Below are positions 7,750 to 16,167 of a stretch of DNA of 39,550 bases, piece after piece. Under the pieces are notes generated by a model, which was given only the letters and a program-made list of their open reading frames with translations, did not search any database and was not told the DNA's origin. This stretch comes from an uncultured Dehalococcoidia bacterium (GTDB lineage Bacteria; Chloroflexota; Dehalococcoidia; Lucifugimonadales; Lucifugimonadaceae), in the NCBI GenBank assembly GCA_913052475.1, contig CAJXEJ010000020.1, positions 1-39,550 of the forward strand, read 5' to 3'. The translations under genes and the position numbers were made by a program. Each line of letters starts with the position of its first letter. Within the stretch, counting starts at the first letter, position 1.

Positions 7750-7775
7750 ACCCGAGTCAATCAACATCCTCGGGT
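7750..7775 (-). terminator. Terminator hairpin overlapping the MFS stop codon
   Basis: ACCCGAG (7750-7756) pairs with CTCGGGT (7769-7775) around 12 bases that include the MFS stop. On the reverse strand the stem is followed by GGTTCTTTT. It lies between convergent genes and may serve both. Confidence 0.6.
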
Positions 7776-9016
7776 ACCTCAACGTTCCTGAACGAGAAGT
7801 AAATGGCGAAGTTGTACGCCAGCTTCAAGCCACCACCAACTAACCAGGGTGCAACCGTGTACGCCCCTGCCCATAGGAATCCGGTAACGGTCGAACTGGG
7901 CATTCGACCCAGTCCTCGACCCAGGTTCGCCGATCCCGCCATGACCGTCCGTTCTTCGGGCGAGACGAGAGCCATCATGTACGACTGCCTTGTCGGGACG
8001 TCCATCTCGTCGAAAATCCCGCGAAGCATCCAGATGCCAGCCGCCAGAGCGGCACTCGGCGCGAGCGCAAACGAAATGAGACATATATTCGAAGCAACCT
8101 GGGTCCAAACGAACGTGTTGAGCAACCCGATTCTTTTAGCGACCGACGGTGCAAGCCAGATCGAGACAAGATTGAGCCCTTGCGTGGCGATCATAATGGC
8201 AGCGATCGTGCCTTCATTCATACCGTATTTATCGACCATCCACAGCGCGAAGAACGCATCGAAAATCATCCCTCCCGAGAACGAATCGACCGCAAACAGG
8301 CTCGATATTTTCAGGATCGGCTTTCGTGACGGTGTTTTGAACGGATTGACGAGTAGCTGACCGACACTTGCTCGTGATTCAATGGCCGCCGATAGCGCTA
8401 GGTAGATAACCGCATTGAGCAGGTTGATACCGAGATAGATCACCAGCAACACCTTGTAGGCGTCGACGATCTCCCAATCTCGAACTCCGATCAAATACGT
8501 GGCAATTCCGACCAGAGCACTGCCGATCGCTCGGCCACCAGCCGAAGAAACAGAAAGATTCGAAAAGGCTCGAGTGCGGGTTTGAGCGTTCGTAATTTCG
8601 GTGAGGGACGCTTGCTCAAGCTGGAGATTCGGTCCCCAGTGCATCCCGCTGCCGGCATACGAACCGAAGAACGAAGCGAGCCCTATCAGCCACACATTTT
8701 CAGTGAAGAACAACATCACGATGGTGAGAGCGGTAATCACGGCGATGATCACGAACCACGCACGGCGTGAGATCGAATTCGCCGTGAACATAACCACCAG
8801 CGAAAACAGGAATCCGCCAACGAGACTGGCGCCCAGCACAAGTCCGATCTGCGGAATGGAAAGACCGATTTCAGCAAGATAGATCGCGAGAATGACCGCG
8901 ATCAACCCGCGCCCCATGTCGCGCAGGCCACGCCCGGCATAGACGATCAGCGCGTCAAACCCCGGTCGACCGACCGAGACATTCGAAACAGGCGCTGCGG
9001 AATCCTGAATATTCAT
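7757..9016 (-). CDS. Major facilitator superfamily transporter
   Basis: About 419 residues with eleven to twelve hydrophobic helices in two halves, the MFS layout. A charged loop with SRRAW between helices 2 and 3 sits where MFS proteins carry motif A (G-x-x-x-D-R-x-G-R-R), though the motif is not conserved. A second basic loop (AKRIGLLN) occupies the equivalent place in the C-terminal half. It is transcribed against its neighbours but sits between two homologous amidohydrolase genes, so it probably imports or exports their substrate or product. ATG at 9016 is preferred; GTG at 9022 is two codons upstream. Its leader contains the long perfect inverted repeat at 9103-9172. Substrate unknown. 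Confidence 0.85.
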   Translation of the reverse strand: MNIQDSAAPVSNVSVGRPGFDALIVYAGRGLRDMGRGLIAVILAIYLAEIGLSIPQIGLVLGASLVGGFLFSLVVMFTANSISRRAWFVIIAVITALTIVMLFFTENVWLIGLASFFGSYAGSGMHWGPNLQLEQASLTEITNAQTRTRAFSNLSVSSAGGRAIGSALVGIATYLIGVRDWEIVDAYKVLLVIYLGINLLNAVIYLALSAAIESRASVGQLLVNPFKTPSRKPILKISSLFAVDSFSGGMIFDAFFALWMVDKYGMNEGTIAAIMIATQGLNLVSIWLAPSVAKRIGLLNTFVWTQVASNICLISFALAPSAALAAGIWMLRGIFDEMDVPTRQSYMMALVSPEERTVMAGSANLGRGLGRMPSSTVTGFLWAGAYTVAPWLVGGGLKLAYNFAIYFSFRNVEVPEDVD

Positions 9017-9102
9017 TGGCACTTACAAGACCCAGAGTGTAGCCATGCCCAGCGTCGGATGTCGGGATTCAAACGCCATATGAAAATACCCAGACGCGAA
9101 AA

Positions 9103-9172
9103 CGTGCCGGGGAGATTCATTCGCAACATGCGGCAGGCAACCATTTAGTTAGTTATGAATCTCCCCGGCACG
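9103..9172 (-). repeat. 18-bp perfect inverted repeat in the leader of the MFS gene
   Basis: CGTGCCGGGGAGATTCAT (9103-9120) is exactly complementary to ATGAATCTCCCCGGCACG (9155-9172), with a 34-base loop. On the reverse strand the right end is followed by TTTT, so in the MFS leader it could act as an attenuator. It lies about 90 bases before the MFS start, just downstream of a possible promoter. A decayed mobile element or protein-binding site is also possible. Confidence 0.7.
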
Positions 9173-9183
9173 CCGTCTATATA

Positions 9184-9213
9184 AATATAATCTGGGCACT
9201 CAAATTGCGTCAG
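9184..9213 (-). promoter_or_regulatory. Possible promoter of the MFS gene
   Basis: On the reverse strand CTGACG (9213-9208), an 18-base spacer and TATATT (9189-9184) resemble -35 and -10 boxes. The predicted transcript would begin just before the 18-bp hairpin. The overlapping AT-rich tract also contains TATAAT on the + strand at 9186-9191, without a matching -35. Confidence 0.35.
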
Positions 9214-9355
9214 GGTTACCTTCAAATTACCGTTTCCATTACGGCGCGATTACCGCACCCACTTTCACGAGAATGGCACTCCAAATGTCCACGCAACTGT
9301 AGAATCGCCGTAAAACCACACTGTGTGCTCGATCCATTTCAGGAAAAATCTCAAA

Positions 9356-10795
9356 TTGGGTAATTCACAGCGATTCGATACCGTGCTGAAAAACGGTCGC
9401 GTGGTCGATCCAACTAACCAAATCGATGGCCAGTTCGATGTCGGGATTCGCCTCGGCAAGATCGCCACTGTAGTCGAGACGATCCCGCCGGAATCAGCCG
9501 ACGATATCATCGATGTTTCCAACCAAATCGTGATGCCGGGACACATCGACACCCACGCCCACCTGTCAAGTCCGTTCCAGGGAAGCGTCGACAGGGCGTT
9601 CGGGCACGCCATGTTGGTCGAATCGGGCACAACGACCGCACTCGACCTCGCTGGCGATCCGACGATGATGTCGGAAGGCATGATAAAGCGGGGTGCCGGT
9701 CTCAACGTCGCTTCACTTATGGGACTCGTCCCTCACCAAACGGTCTCCGAAGACGATCCACGACCTTCGGTTTTACGTGATGCAATATCCGAGGTAAAAA
9801 AGCGTGGCGGTTTCGGCGTAAAGATGCTCGGCGGCTACCACCCGTTCACCCCTGAGGCTTCTGCCGATGTGGTGAAAGAGGCAAACGAGCAGCTCGCATG
9901 GGTTGCTTTCCACGTTGGGACAAAAGACTCCGGTAGCGATATGATCGGTCTACGTGAAGTACCCGAAATTACCGGTAAAGGTCGACTACACGTCGCTCAC
10001 ATTAATTCGTACACGCGGGGCATGATCGACCAACCGCATGAAGAAGTTCAAGAAGCCCTCGGAATGATTGAGCGTATGCGATCACACTGGATCACTGAGG
10101 CGTATCTCGCTCAAATCAACGGCACAAATGGCAAATGCGACGAGAACGGCGATGTCATCTACAACGTGATGCAGAACTGCCTGAAAGCACGCGGATACCC
10201 GACCAACGAAGACGGCGTGCGTGCATCGCTGCGAGACGGATATGGGTCAGCACTGGTTGAGCGTGGCGGTCGGGTCATTCGCGTCACCGGACAGGAAGCG
10301 GTGGATATTTGGGAATCGGTGGCTACCGACGCATCACTCAGCTACCCGGTGAACCCACCAACGAGCGCATTCAGTCTCACTACAGCGAAATACGACGATG
10401 GAACTTTCCGGGTTAACGCTATTTCAACTGATGGCGGCTCGCTGCCTCGCAACGTGGCTATCGAACGAACGATGGCGTTGGTCGCTTTCGGGGCACTCAG
10501 CATGGACGAAGCCGTTACAAAGCTCAGCTACACACCGTCTCGAATGATGGGTTTGCTAAACAAGGGGCACTTCTTCGAGGGTGCCGACGCCGATGTGACG
10601 ATAGTAAATCCTGGAACAGGCAAGGCATCGATGTCACTGGTGGCTGGCGAATTAATCATGCTCAACGGTCGTGCGATCGGCCGAGGCGGTACCTGGTTGG
10701 TACTCGAAGAGGGCAGGCAGGCCGCCGCTGCGATTGGTCTACCGTATGAAGTTATCGATCTCGAAAACAGCCGACTCTACGAAAATTGGAACTAA
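9356..10795 (+). CDS. Binuclear amidohydrolase, D-aminoacylase/dihydroorotase-like (paralogue 2)
   Basis: 479 residues, clearly homologous to the gene at 6228-7661 over its whole length. Metal ligands are all present: HxH in GHIDTHAHLS, the carboxylated Lys in GVKMLGGYHPFTPE, His in AFHVGTK, His in VAHINSYTRG and Asp in AISTDGGSLPRNV. The conserved GKCDENG and PRNV segments are shared only between these two paralogues in this window. The start is taken as TTG at 9356 because AGGA lies eleven bases upstream and the encoded MGN aligns with paralogue 1; GTG at 9323 would add eleven residues with no family counterpart. It is followed after 62 bases by the isomerase-like gene and then the GGT-like gene, a probable operon. 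It probably hydrolyses a related but different cyclic or acylated amide. Confidence 0.85.
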   Translation: MGNSQRFDTVLKNGRVVDPTNQIDGQFDVGIRLGKIATVVETIPPESADDIIDVSNQIVMPGHIDTHAHLSSPFQGSVDRAFGHAMLVESGTTTALDLAGDPTMMSEGMIKRGAGLNVASLMGLVPHQTVSEDDPRPSVLRDAISEVKKRGGFGVKMLGGYHPFTPEASADVVKEANEQLAWVAFHVGTKDSGSDMIGLREVPEITGKGRLHVAHINSYTRGMIDQPHEEVQEALGMIERMRSHWITEAYLAQINGTNGKCDENGDVIYNVMQNCLKARGYPTNEDGVRASLRDGYGSALVERGGRVIRVTGQEAVDIWESVATDASLSYPVNPPTSAFSLTTAKYDDGTFRVNAISTDGGSLPRNVAIERTMALVAFGALSMDEAVTKLSYTPSRMMGLLNKGHFFEGADADVTIVNPGTGKASMSLVAGELIMLNGRAIGRGGTWLVLEEGRQAAAAIGLPYEVIDLENSRLYENWN

Positions 10796-10857
10796 GGCCC
10801 CCAGAGCCGAAAACTACCCAAAGAAAACGTGGCCATACCACATAAAGGATCAACTGA

Positions 10858-11661
10858 ATGTCGCTGAAAGATCGTATTGGTGTCGACGCTGGCAAAACCC
10901 GTTTGGAAGACGCGGTTCAGTGGGCTATCGACAACGAGTTCTACTTCCTAGATTTCAACGCCGACGCAGGATCCAACCACATGGCCACGTGGACACCTGA
11001 TCGAGCGCGTGAAGTTCGGAGCATGTGCGAATCGCACGGAATTTCAATCGGGCTTCACACTCTTTCGGCAGTGAACGTTGCAGAGTTTTCACCCTACGTT
11101 TCACGAGCGGTCGAGGAGTACATGCGTGCGAGCGTCGATCTTGCCAATTCGCTCGATTGCGCATGGACGGTCGTACACGCCGGATTCCACTTCTCGGGCG
11201 ACGTTCCTGAACGTAAGAAATCGTCGATGGATCGACTGAAACGTATCTGCAAGTACGGAGCCGATACCGGTCAGAAAATCCTGCTCGAAAACCTGAACTT
11301 CGAACCCGACAAAGCCGAAGTTCACTATATGGCTCACACAGTCGAAGAAACTCGAGAATATTTTGATGAAATCCCACCAGAGCAGCTAGGGTGGGCGTTC
11401 ACAGCAAACCATTCACATCTCGTGCCCGATGGCGTCGATGGATTCCTCGATGCGTTCGGTATCGACCGAATCGGTGAAGTCAGGCTCGCCGACAACCATG
11501 GCGACTACGAGGTCCACCTCATCCCAGGCGAAGGCAACCTCGACTTCTCCAACCTGTTCACCCGACTCGAAACCACCGGATACAAAGGCCACTACTCGAT
11601 GGCGTACGGTTCGGATGAACAGCGAATCGAATCACGCAACCACCTGGCCACGCTGGCTTAG
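10858..11661 (+). CDS. Sugar phosphate isomerase/epimerase-like TIM barrel protein
   Basis: 267 residues of the xylose-isomerase-like / AP endonuclease 2 superfamily. The barrel strands end in typical ligand positions: DFNADAG, LHTLSAVN, TVVHAGFHFSG, ILLENLNFE (the metal-binding Glu region), WAFTANHSHL, EVRLADNHGDYEVHLIPGEGNLDF and HYSMAYG. The H-x-x-P-G-E-G-x-x-D segment is a hallmark of this group. AAAGGA precedes the ATG by 8 bases. In this cluster an isomerase or epimerase acting on the product of an amidohydrolase, or a hydroxy- or amino-acid racemase, is plausible; family members vary widely in reaction. The gene is 18 bases from the GGT-like gene and surely co-transcribed. Confidence 0.8.
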   Translation: MSLKDRIGVDAGKTRLEDAVQWAIDNEFYFLDFNADAGSNHMATWTPDRAREVRSMCESHGISIGLHTLSAVNVAEFSPYVSRAVEEYMRASVDLANSLDCAWTVVHAGFHFSGDVPERKKSSMDRLKRICKYGADTGQKILLENLNFEPDKAEVHYMAHTVEETREYFDEIPPEQLGWAFTANHSHLVPDGVDGFLDAFGIDRIGEVRLADNHGDYEVHLIPGEGNLDFSNLFTRLETTGYKGHYSMAYGSDEQRIESRNHLATLA

Positions 11662-11679
11662 AACCGAAAGGCGAATCCT

Positions 11680-13365
11680 GTGTACCACGTCGACGATATC
11701 GACCCAGATGCCCTCTTCCCTAAGGGTGCAACCACACACGGTCGTTCGACACGTGCCCCGGCAACCGGAACGAAGGGCATGGTCGCTTCGGCGCACCCGT
11801 ACGCATCCCGGGCGGGTTTCGATGTGTTGCGAGACGGCGGTAACGCAATGGATGCGGCCGTAGCCGTAGCATCCACGCTCAACATCGCCGAGCCTTACAT
11901 GTCGGGTGTCGGTGGCATTGGCATAGCACTGGTCTACATTGCGAAAGAAAATCGCACTCGAGTGCTGAATTTCTCAGGCCACGCTCCAAACGCAGCTCAG
12001 CCCGACATGTACGACCATCTCAACGCGGAGACGGGTCCGATCTCGCCGTTGGTGCCTGGCAATGTCTCAGGTTGGATGACGATGCACGACACATACGGAT
12101 TGCTACCGCTAACGAGAGTGATGCGAGATGCAATTCAATATGCCGACGAGGGTGTCGCTCTCACGCCCTTCAATGCCAGCATGATCGAAGAGAACCTCGT
12201 GCGAATCGATCGGTTCGAATCGTCCCAGAAAGCCGTAGTAGTCGAACGAACCGGCCTAAGCGCAGGTTCCGTTTTCCGCCTACCGCAACTCGCCGAGTCA
12301 CTGACCGCAATCGCCGAAGGTGGACAAAAAGAGTTCTATGAAGGCGCACTTGGCGATCGAATTCAGGCAGGGCTCGAAGCTGCTGGTGGAATCATCAGTC
12401 GAGAAGAGTTGGCGGCCTATCGGGCGTACTGGCAAGAACCGCTGAGCACCGACTACCGAGGATTCGAAGTGCGCGTTGCGCCACCGAATTCGTCGGGATT
12501 CCAGATTCTCGAAACGCTGAATATTTTGAACAATTTCGACGAACTCCCCTATGGATCGAGCGATTCTCTACACAGGCTCGTCGAGGCTGTCTACATCGCT
12601 GCTGACGATCGTGCAAAGTACGCCGGTGATCCTGCACAGGTCGAGATTCCTTTGGATCGGTTGCTCTCCGCCGAATATGCAGCCGATCGCGCCGCTGAAA
12701 TAAGCATGCTCGAAACCTCGGGACCTCCTGCTGAACGCTGGGATCGTTCTCGCGTTGACCACGCTCCCGTGGGCATTAAGCCCGAGTACGCCAGCGGTCT
12801 GACAACTCACTTTGCGACCGCCGATTCCGAAGGCAACGTCGTCACAATCACACAGACCCTTGGTGGAGCGTTTGGTTCAGCAGTTGTCGCAGGAGATACT
12901 GGCATCTTCATGAACAACATGTGCAAGTGGTTCGACATTGATCCCGGTTCCGATAGTCCGAACCTGATAGGACCCGGAAAGCAACAGGACTTCTGCATCG
13001 CTCCGGCACAGATTTTCTATGGAGCGGGCGACAAGAAAATAAAAATGTCGATCTCGACTCCAGGTAGCTGGGGCATCCTTCATACGACTGCCCAGATGAT
13101 GTATGCCCACATCGATGCTGGGATGAACGTTCAAGAGGCTATCGAGGCACCTCGCTTCCGGCACTATGACAGCGGAATGCTGCTTCTTGAAAACCGCTTC
13201 CCTCGCCACATGCGAGAGGACCTCGCACGGCGCGGCCACCGGGTACACGTGGCTCCCGATTGGCACAACGCAGTAGGAGGCGGTCAAGGCATCCAGTTCA
13301 CAGAGCATGGAACCATGCTCGGAGGAGCCGACCCCCGCCGTGATGGCGTAGCAATGGGCTACTAG
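11680..13365 (+). CDS. Gamma-glutamyltransferase-family Ntn-hydrolase
   Basis: 561 residues, normal for the family. These proteins are made as a precursor and cut before a Thr that becomes the N-terminal nucleophile; here it is T375 in SGLTTHFATADSEGN, matching the TTHxSVxD motif. GGNAMDAAVA at 53-62, the MSGVGGIG loop at 74-81 and the C-terminal APRFRHYD/GG-rich segment are also typical. There is no signal peptide, unlike classical periplasmic GGT, so a cytoplasmic enzyme is likely. The family also contains acylases and oxamate amidohydrolase (HpxW of the allantoin pathway). With two dihydroorotase/allantoinase-like amidohydrolases beside it, an amide-cleaving step in a ureide- or pyroglutamate-type pathway is as likely as glutathione use. 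The GTG start follows AAAGGCG. Confidence 0.88.
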   Translation: MYHVDDIDPDALFPKGATTHGRSTRAPATGTKGMVASAHPYASRAGFDVLRDGGNAMDAAVAVASTLNIAEPYMSGVGGIGIALVYIAKENRTRVLNFSGHAPNAAQPDMYDHLNAETGPISPLVPGNVSGWMTMHDTYGLLPLTRVMRDAIQYADEGVALTPFNASMIEENLVRIDRFESSQKAVVVERTGLSAGSVFRLPQLAESLTAIAEGGQKEFYEGALGDRIQAGLEAAGGIISREELAAYRAYWQEPLSTDYRGFEVRVAPPNSSGFQILETLNILNNFDELPYGSSDSLHRLVEAVYIAADDRAKYAGDPAQVEIPLDRLLSAEYAADRAAEISMLETSGPPAERWDRSRVDHAPVGIKPEYASGLTTHFATADSEGNVVTITQTLGGAFGSAVVAGDTGIFMNNMCKWFDIDPGSDSPNLIGPGKQQDFCIAPAQIFYGAGDKKIKMSISTPGSWGILHTTAQMMYAHIDAGMNVQEAIEAPRFRHYDSGMLLLENRFPRHMREDLARRGHRVHVAPDWHNAVGGGQGIQFTEHGTMLGGADPRRDGVAMGY

Positions 13366-13477
13366 GTGGTGCTATTGGCACGTTTTCATGATGGCGAGTG
13401 CATCCCCACAGAAAGTGTCCTCCTGAGGCACTCGAAGGACGACAGGTTGGCATGATGAGTAAAATTCACTCAAATTC

Positions 13478-14120
13478 ATGCCCAACCCAAACAAAATAAC
13501 CGCCAGTTACGATGGCCTCTCCGTATTCCCAAAGATGGTGTGCGAGGTAATGGGCTCCGCCGATGGCGAGGTGCCCAAATCAGCTCGCGAAAAATCTACG
13601 AACTTGGTGCGGAAGTCGGAAAACGCAGCTACACACTCGTTACGGGCATCGCCCTCGGGCTCCCGCACGGCTCGGTGCTCGGAGCAAAATCGTAAGACGG
13701 GCTCGTGCTCGGTATCTCCCGACGTAAAGTTTCACCGAGCACATCGAGCGGTACAACTCACACACTCGAGGCTACGAAATCATCGTCTACACCGGCTGCG
13801 GTCTGAAGGATCGTGAAGTCGATAACATCCAGACCGGCGACGCCACTGTAATAGCTGGAGGCCGTTCTGGCACACTTGGTGAATTTTCGATCGCCTACGA
13901 TCAGGCCAAGATCATCAATGTCCTCGAAGGGACGGGTGGCATAGCCGATCACATCGACGAGTTGGTCGAGGCAATCAACAAAGAAACCGGTGCCAGAGTC
14001 ATCGGCCACTCTGCCCCGATAAAACTCGTCGAACTACTCGAACAGGTGCACATCGATGACGTCTTACCCGGCTACCTCGACCTAGTAGAAAACCACGAAA
14101 CCGACGGCGAACTGGAATGA
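13478..14120 (+). pseudogene. Frameshifted LOG-family (lysine decarboxylase-like) protein gene
   Basis: Reading with shifts near 13590 and 13735 and past a stop at 13693 gives an ordered Rossmann-type protein. It runs FPKMVCEVMGSADGEVP, IYELGAEVGKRSYTLVTG, PHGSVLGAKS, GYEIIVYTGCGLKDREV, then GGRSGTLGEFSIAYDQAK and a C-terminal helix region to ELE. The GGRSGTLGE box is the PGGxGTxxE motif of the LOG / TIGR00725 family (nucleoside 5'-monophosphate phosphoribohydrolase fold), with Gly-Arg-Ser where Gly-x-Gly is usual. The N-terminal half is interrupted three times, so the gene is probably dead, or the assembly has indel errors. It follows the GGT operon on the same strand. Confidence 0.75.
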
Positions 14121-14198
14121 CCGGCGATTCGTAGTTCCACAGCTAACCAAACGCAAGCCATCCTGCAGCTCACCGATCTCGAAGAAAACGTGGCTTTG

Positions 14199-15224
14199 TC
14201 ACCGTTGGACCCGGCCTGAGGTGTCACCGCCGGCTACTGCCATTACCTCTTTCACGCTGACGAGGTTGAAGTCGCCGTGGAAAGTGTGCGACATCGCTGA
14301 CGAGGCGACCGCAAAGTCGAGAACCTTTCGAGAATTCCAACCGCCTTGGTTGAGTCCATAGATCATCGCTGCGCAGAACGAATCGCCACCGCCAACGCGG
14401 TCGACAATTCGAACGGGGTACTTCGCACCAACGAGAATCTCATCGCCATCAAAGTAGATCGCGCTCCAGTCATTGTCATCAGCCGAAATGCTCTCTCGCA
14501 GAGTAATTGCGACCTTCTTGAACCAGAATTTGTCGACAAGCTCCTGAACAACAGGGCGGTAGGCGTTGGGATCGATCTCCCCGGTCGTTACATCTACACC
14601 TTCTGCCGCAACGCCAAGGCACTTTTCCGCGTCCTCTTCGTTTCCGATCGAAACATCAACATGCTTCATCATCGGAATCATCGTCTCCTGCGCCTCTTCA
14701 GCACTCCACAGATTTCCTCGGTAGTTCATATCGGCGCTGACGGTTAAGCCCATCTGCTTGGCTGCTGCTGCCGCCTCGTCGCACGCCGCCGCTGCGGTTT
14801 TTGAGATCGCCGGAGTGATTCCAGTGAAATGGAACCAATCCTTACCCTCAAACACCTGCTCCCAGTCGACATCGCCAGGCTTTATCTCGGCTATTGCTGA
14901 AGCTGCCCGGTCGTAAACAACCTTCGAAGCCCGCATTGCCGCACCGGATTCGAGGTAGTAGGTACCCAGCCGCTTGCCCTGTCGGAGAATTTCAGAGGTG
15001 TCGACTCCGAACTGGCGAATGTAGTTAACACATGCCTGCCCGATGTCGTTATCGGGTATCGCTGTTACGAATGTTGCATCGACACCGAACTGCGCTAGCG
15101 ATACTGCGACGTTGCACTCGCCACCACCGTAGGTGACTTCGAACTCACGAGCCTGGGTAAAACGCTCTCGTCGCATCGTGGCGAGTCGGAGCATCACCTC
15201 TCCAAAAGTAACTACCTTGACCAT
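14199..15224 (-). CDS. kdgK: 2-dehydro-3-deoxygluconate kinase (PfkB family)
   Basis: 341 residues of the PfkB/ribokinase fold. The N-terminus (VVTFGEVMLRLATMRRERF) is the 2-keto-3-deoxygluconate kinase form, with the substrate-contact segment YGGGECNVAVSLAQFG. The catalytic C-terminal motif is RVGGGDSFCAAMIYG, whose Asp is the base. KdgK phosphorylates 2-keto-3-deoxygluconate to KDPG, which the aldolase just upstream in the same orientation cleaves; the two together form the lower part of an Entner-Doudoroff-type sugar-acid route. The gap of 114 bases to eda holds repeated GATCAGT-like words (15288-15308) but no clear terminator, so they may be co-transcribed. The start ATG is preceded by GGATC. 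Confidence 0.88.
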   Translation of the reverse strand: MVKVVTFGEVMLRLATMRRERFTQAREFEVTYGGGECNVAVSLAQFGVDATFVTAIPDNDIGQACVNYIRQFGVDTSEILRQGKRLGTYYLESGAAMRASKVVYDRAASAIAEIKPGDVDWEQVFEGKDWFHFTGITPAISKTAAAACDEAAAAAKQMGLTVSADMNYRGNLWSAEEAQETMIPMMKHVDVSIGNEEDAEKCLGVAAEGVDVTTGEIDPNAYRPVVQELVDKFWFKKVAITLRESISADDNDWSAIYFDGDEILVGAKYPVRIVDRVGGGDSFCAAMIYGLNQGGWNSRKVLDFAVASSAMSHTFHGDFNLVSVKEVMAVAGGDTSGRVQR

Positions 15225-15338
15225 GGGGGTCTTGATCCTTTTTTCTGTGTGAATTGGTTGGTTGATGAATTGATATCGGTCAGTGTGTGATCAGTTGCCG
15301 ATCAGTCGAATCACGCCGAAAAAGAGTGGCAATGCCGC

Positions 15339-16013
15339 CTACAACCCCCGGATGGATTTGATGAGGGTGACCGTGTCCTTGCTGCGCTGTTCGAGTTTGT
15401 CCCACGCCCTGTCCTTGATGATGTCGGCAGACACCAGCTTCGAACCCATACCCACCGCGACAACACCAGCTTCGAACCACGGTCGAAGCGACTCCTCGGT
15501 GATATCAACACCACCGGTCGGCATGATCGACGACCACGGCATCGGTGCGAGAACGTCCTTTACGAATCCGGGTCCTCCAACCGCGCTACCCGGGAAGATT
15601 TTTACGATATCGGCCCCGAGTTCTTCGGCTGCTGAAATTTCAGAAGCGGTTCCGCATCCTGGAACGTAGCCAACTTTTCGCCTATTGCAGACCTTCGCGA
15701 CGTCGGGGTTGGTTACCGGTCCGACAATAAAGCTGGCACCTGCACCAATGTACATTGAAGCGGTTCCCGCATCGAGAACTGAACCAGCACCGAGAATGGC
15801 GTCGGGAAGTTCGGCTGCGCAGAACTTATCGAGTGCCGAGAACACTTCCCAGGCGTGATCGCCACGATTTGTGAACTCAAGAACCTTGATCCCACCGTTT
15901 ACGCAAGCCTTTGCAATATTTTGAGCGATAGCGAGATCTCCGTTGTAAAAGACCGGCACAACACCGATTTCGTTGACTGCGTTTAGTGCCTGTAGCCGTG
16001 AATATCTGGCCAA
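15339..16013 (-). CDS. eda: KDPG/KHG aldolase
   Basis: 224 residues, the usual size for class I 2-keto-3-deoxy-6-phosphogluconate aldolase. E46 in VLEFTNRG and the Schiff-base lysine K138 in DIVKIFPGSAVGGPGF are present. IVGPVTNPDVAKVCN, YVPGCGTASE and PTGGVDITEES are the other family signatures. The enzyme splits KDPG to pyruvate and glyceraldehyde 3-phosphate. It is upstream of kdgK on the same strand and divergent from an HpcH-type aldolase, so the three probably share regulation from the 154-base gap. In many homologues LEFTNR followed by aromatic residues is typical of uronate- or galactonate-type pathways, but substrate choice is not certain. Confidence 0.92.
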   Translation of the reverse strand: MARYSRLQALNAVNEIGVVPVFYNGDLAIAQNIAKACVNGGIKVLEFTNRGDHAWEVFSALDKFCAAELPDAILGAGSVLDAGTASMYIGAGASFIVGPVTNPDVAKVCNRRKVGYVPGCGTASEISAAEELGADIVKIFPGSAVGGPGFVKDVLAPMPWSSIMPTGGVDITEESLRPWFEAGVVAVGMGSKLVSADIIKDRAWDKLEQRSKDTVTLIKSIRGL

Positions 16014-16167
16014 ATCGGGTTCTCCTTAGCGAGATGTTTCAAATTTATCCACAGGCTAGTTTATCGCTCTCGGCGCGAGTAGTAACCTCTCAGTCCACAT
16101 ATGTTGAACAACCCTTATAGGAACTCCACTCGTAGTTGCGTTTTGCCAATAAGAGAAAGACATCCAA
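16014..16167. promoter_or_regulatory. Divergent promoter region of eda-kdgK and the HpcH aldolase
   Basis: The 154-base gap should carry both promoters. A short palindrome TGTTGAACA lies at 16101-16109. I cannot place -35/-10 boxes with confidence, and no regulator gene is beside it. Confidence 0.35.

Noticed and set aside
7658-7843. 61-codon frame after the first amidohydrolase
   Set aside because: It overlaps the end of the MFS gene and a terminator hairpin, has no family, and starts inside the amidohydrolase stop.
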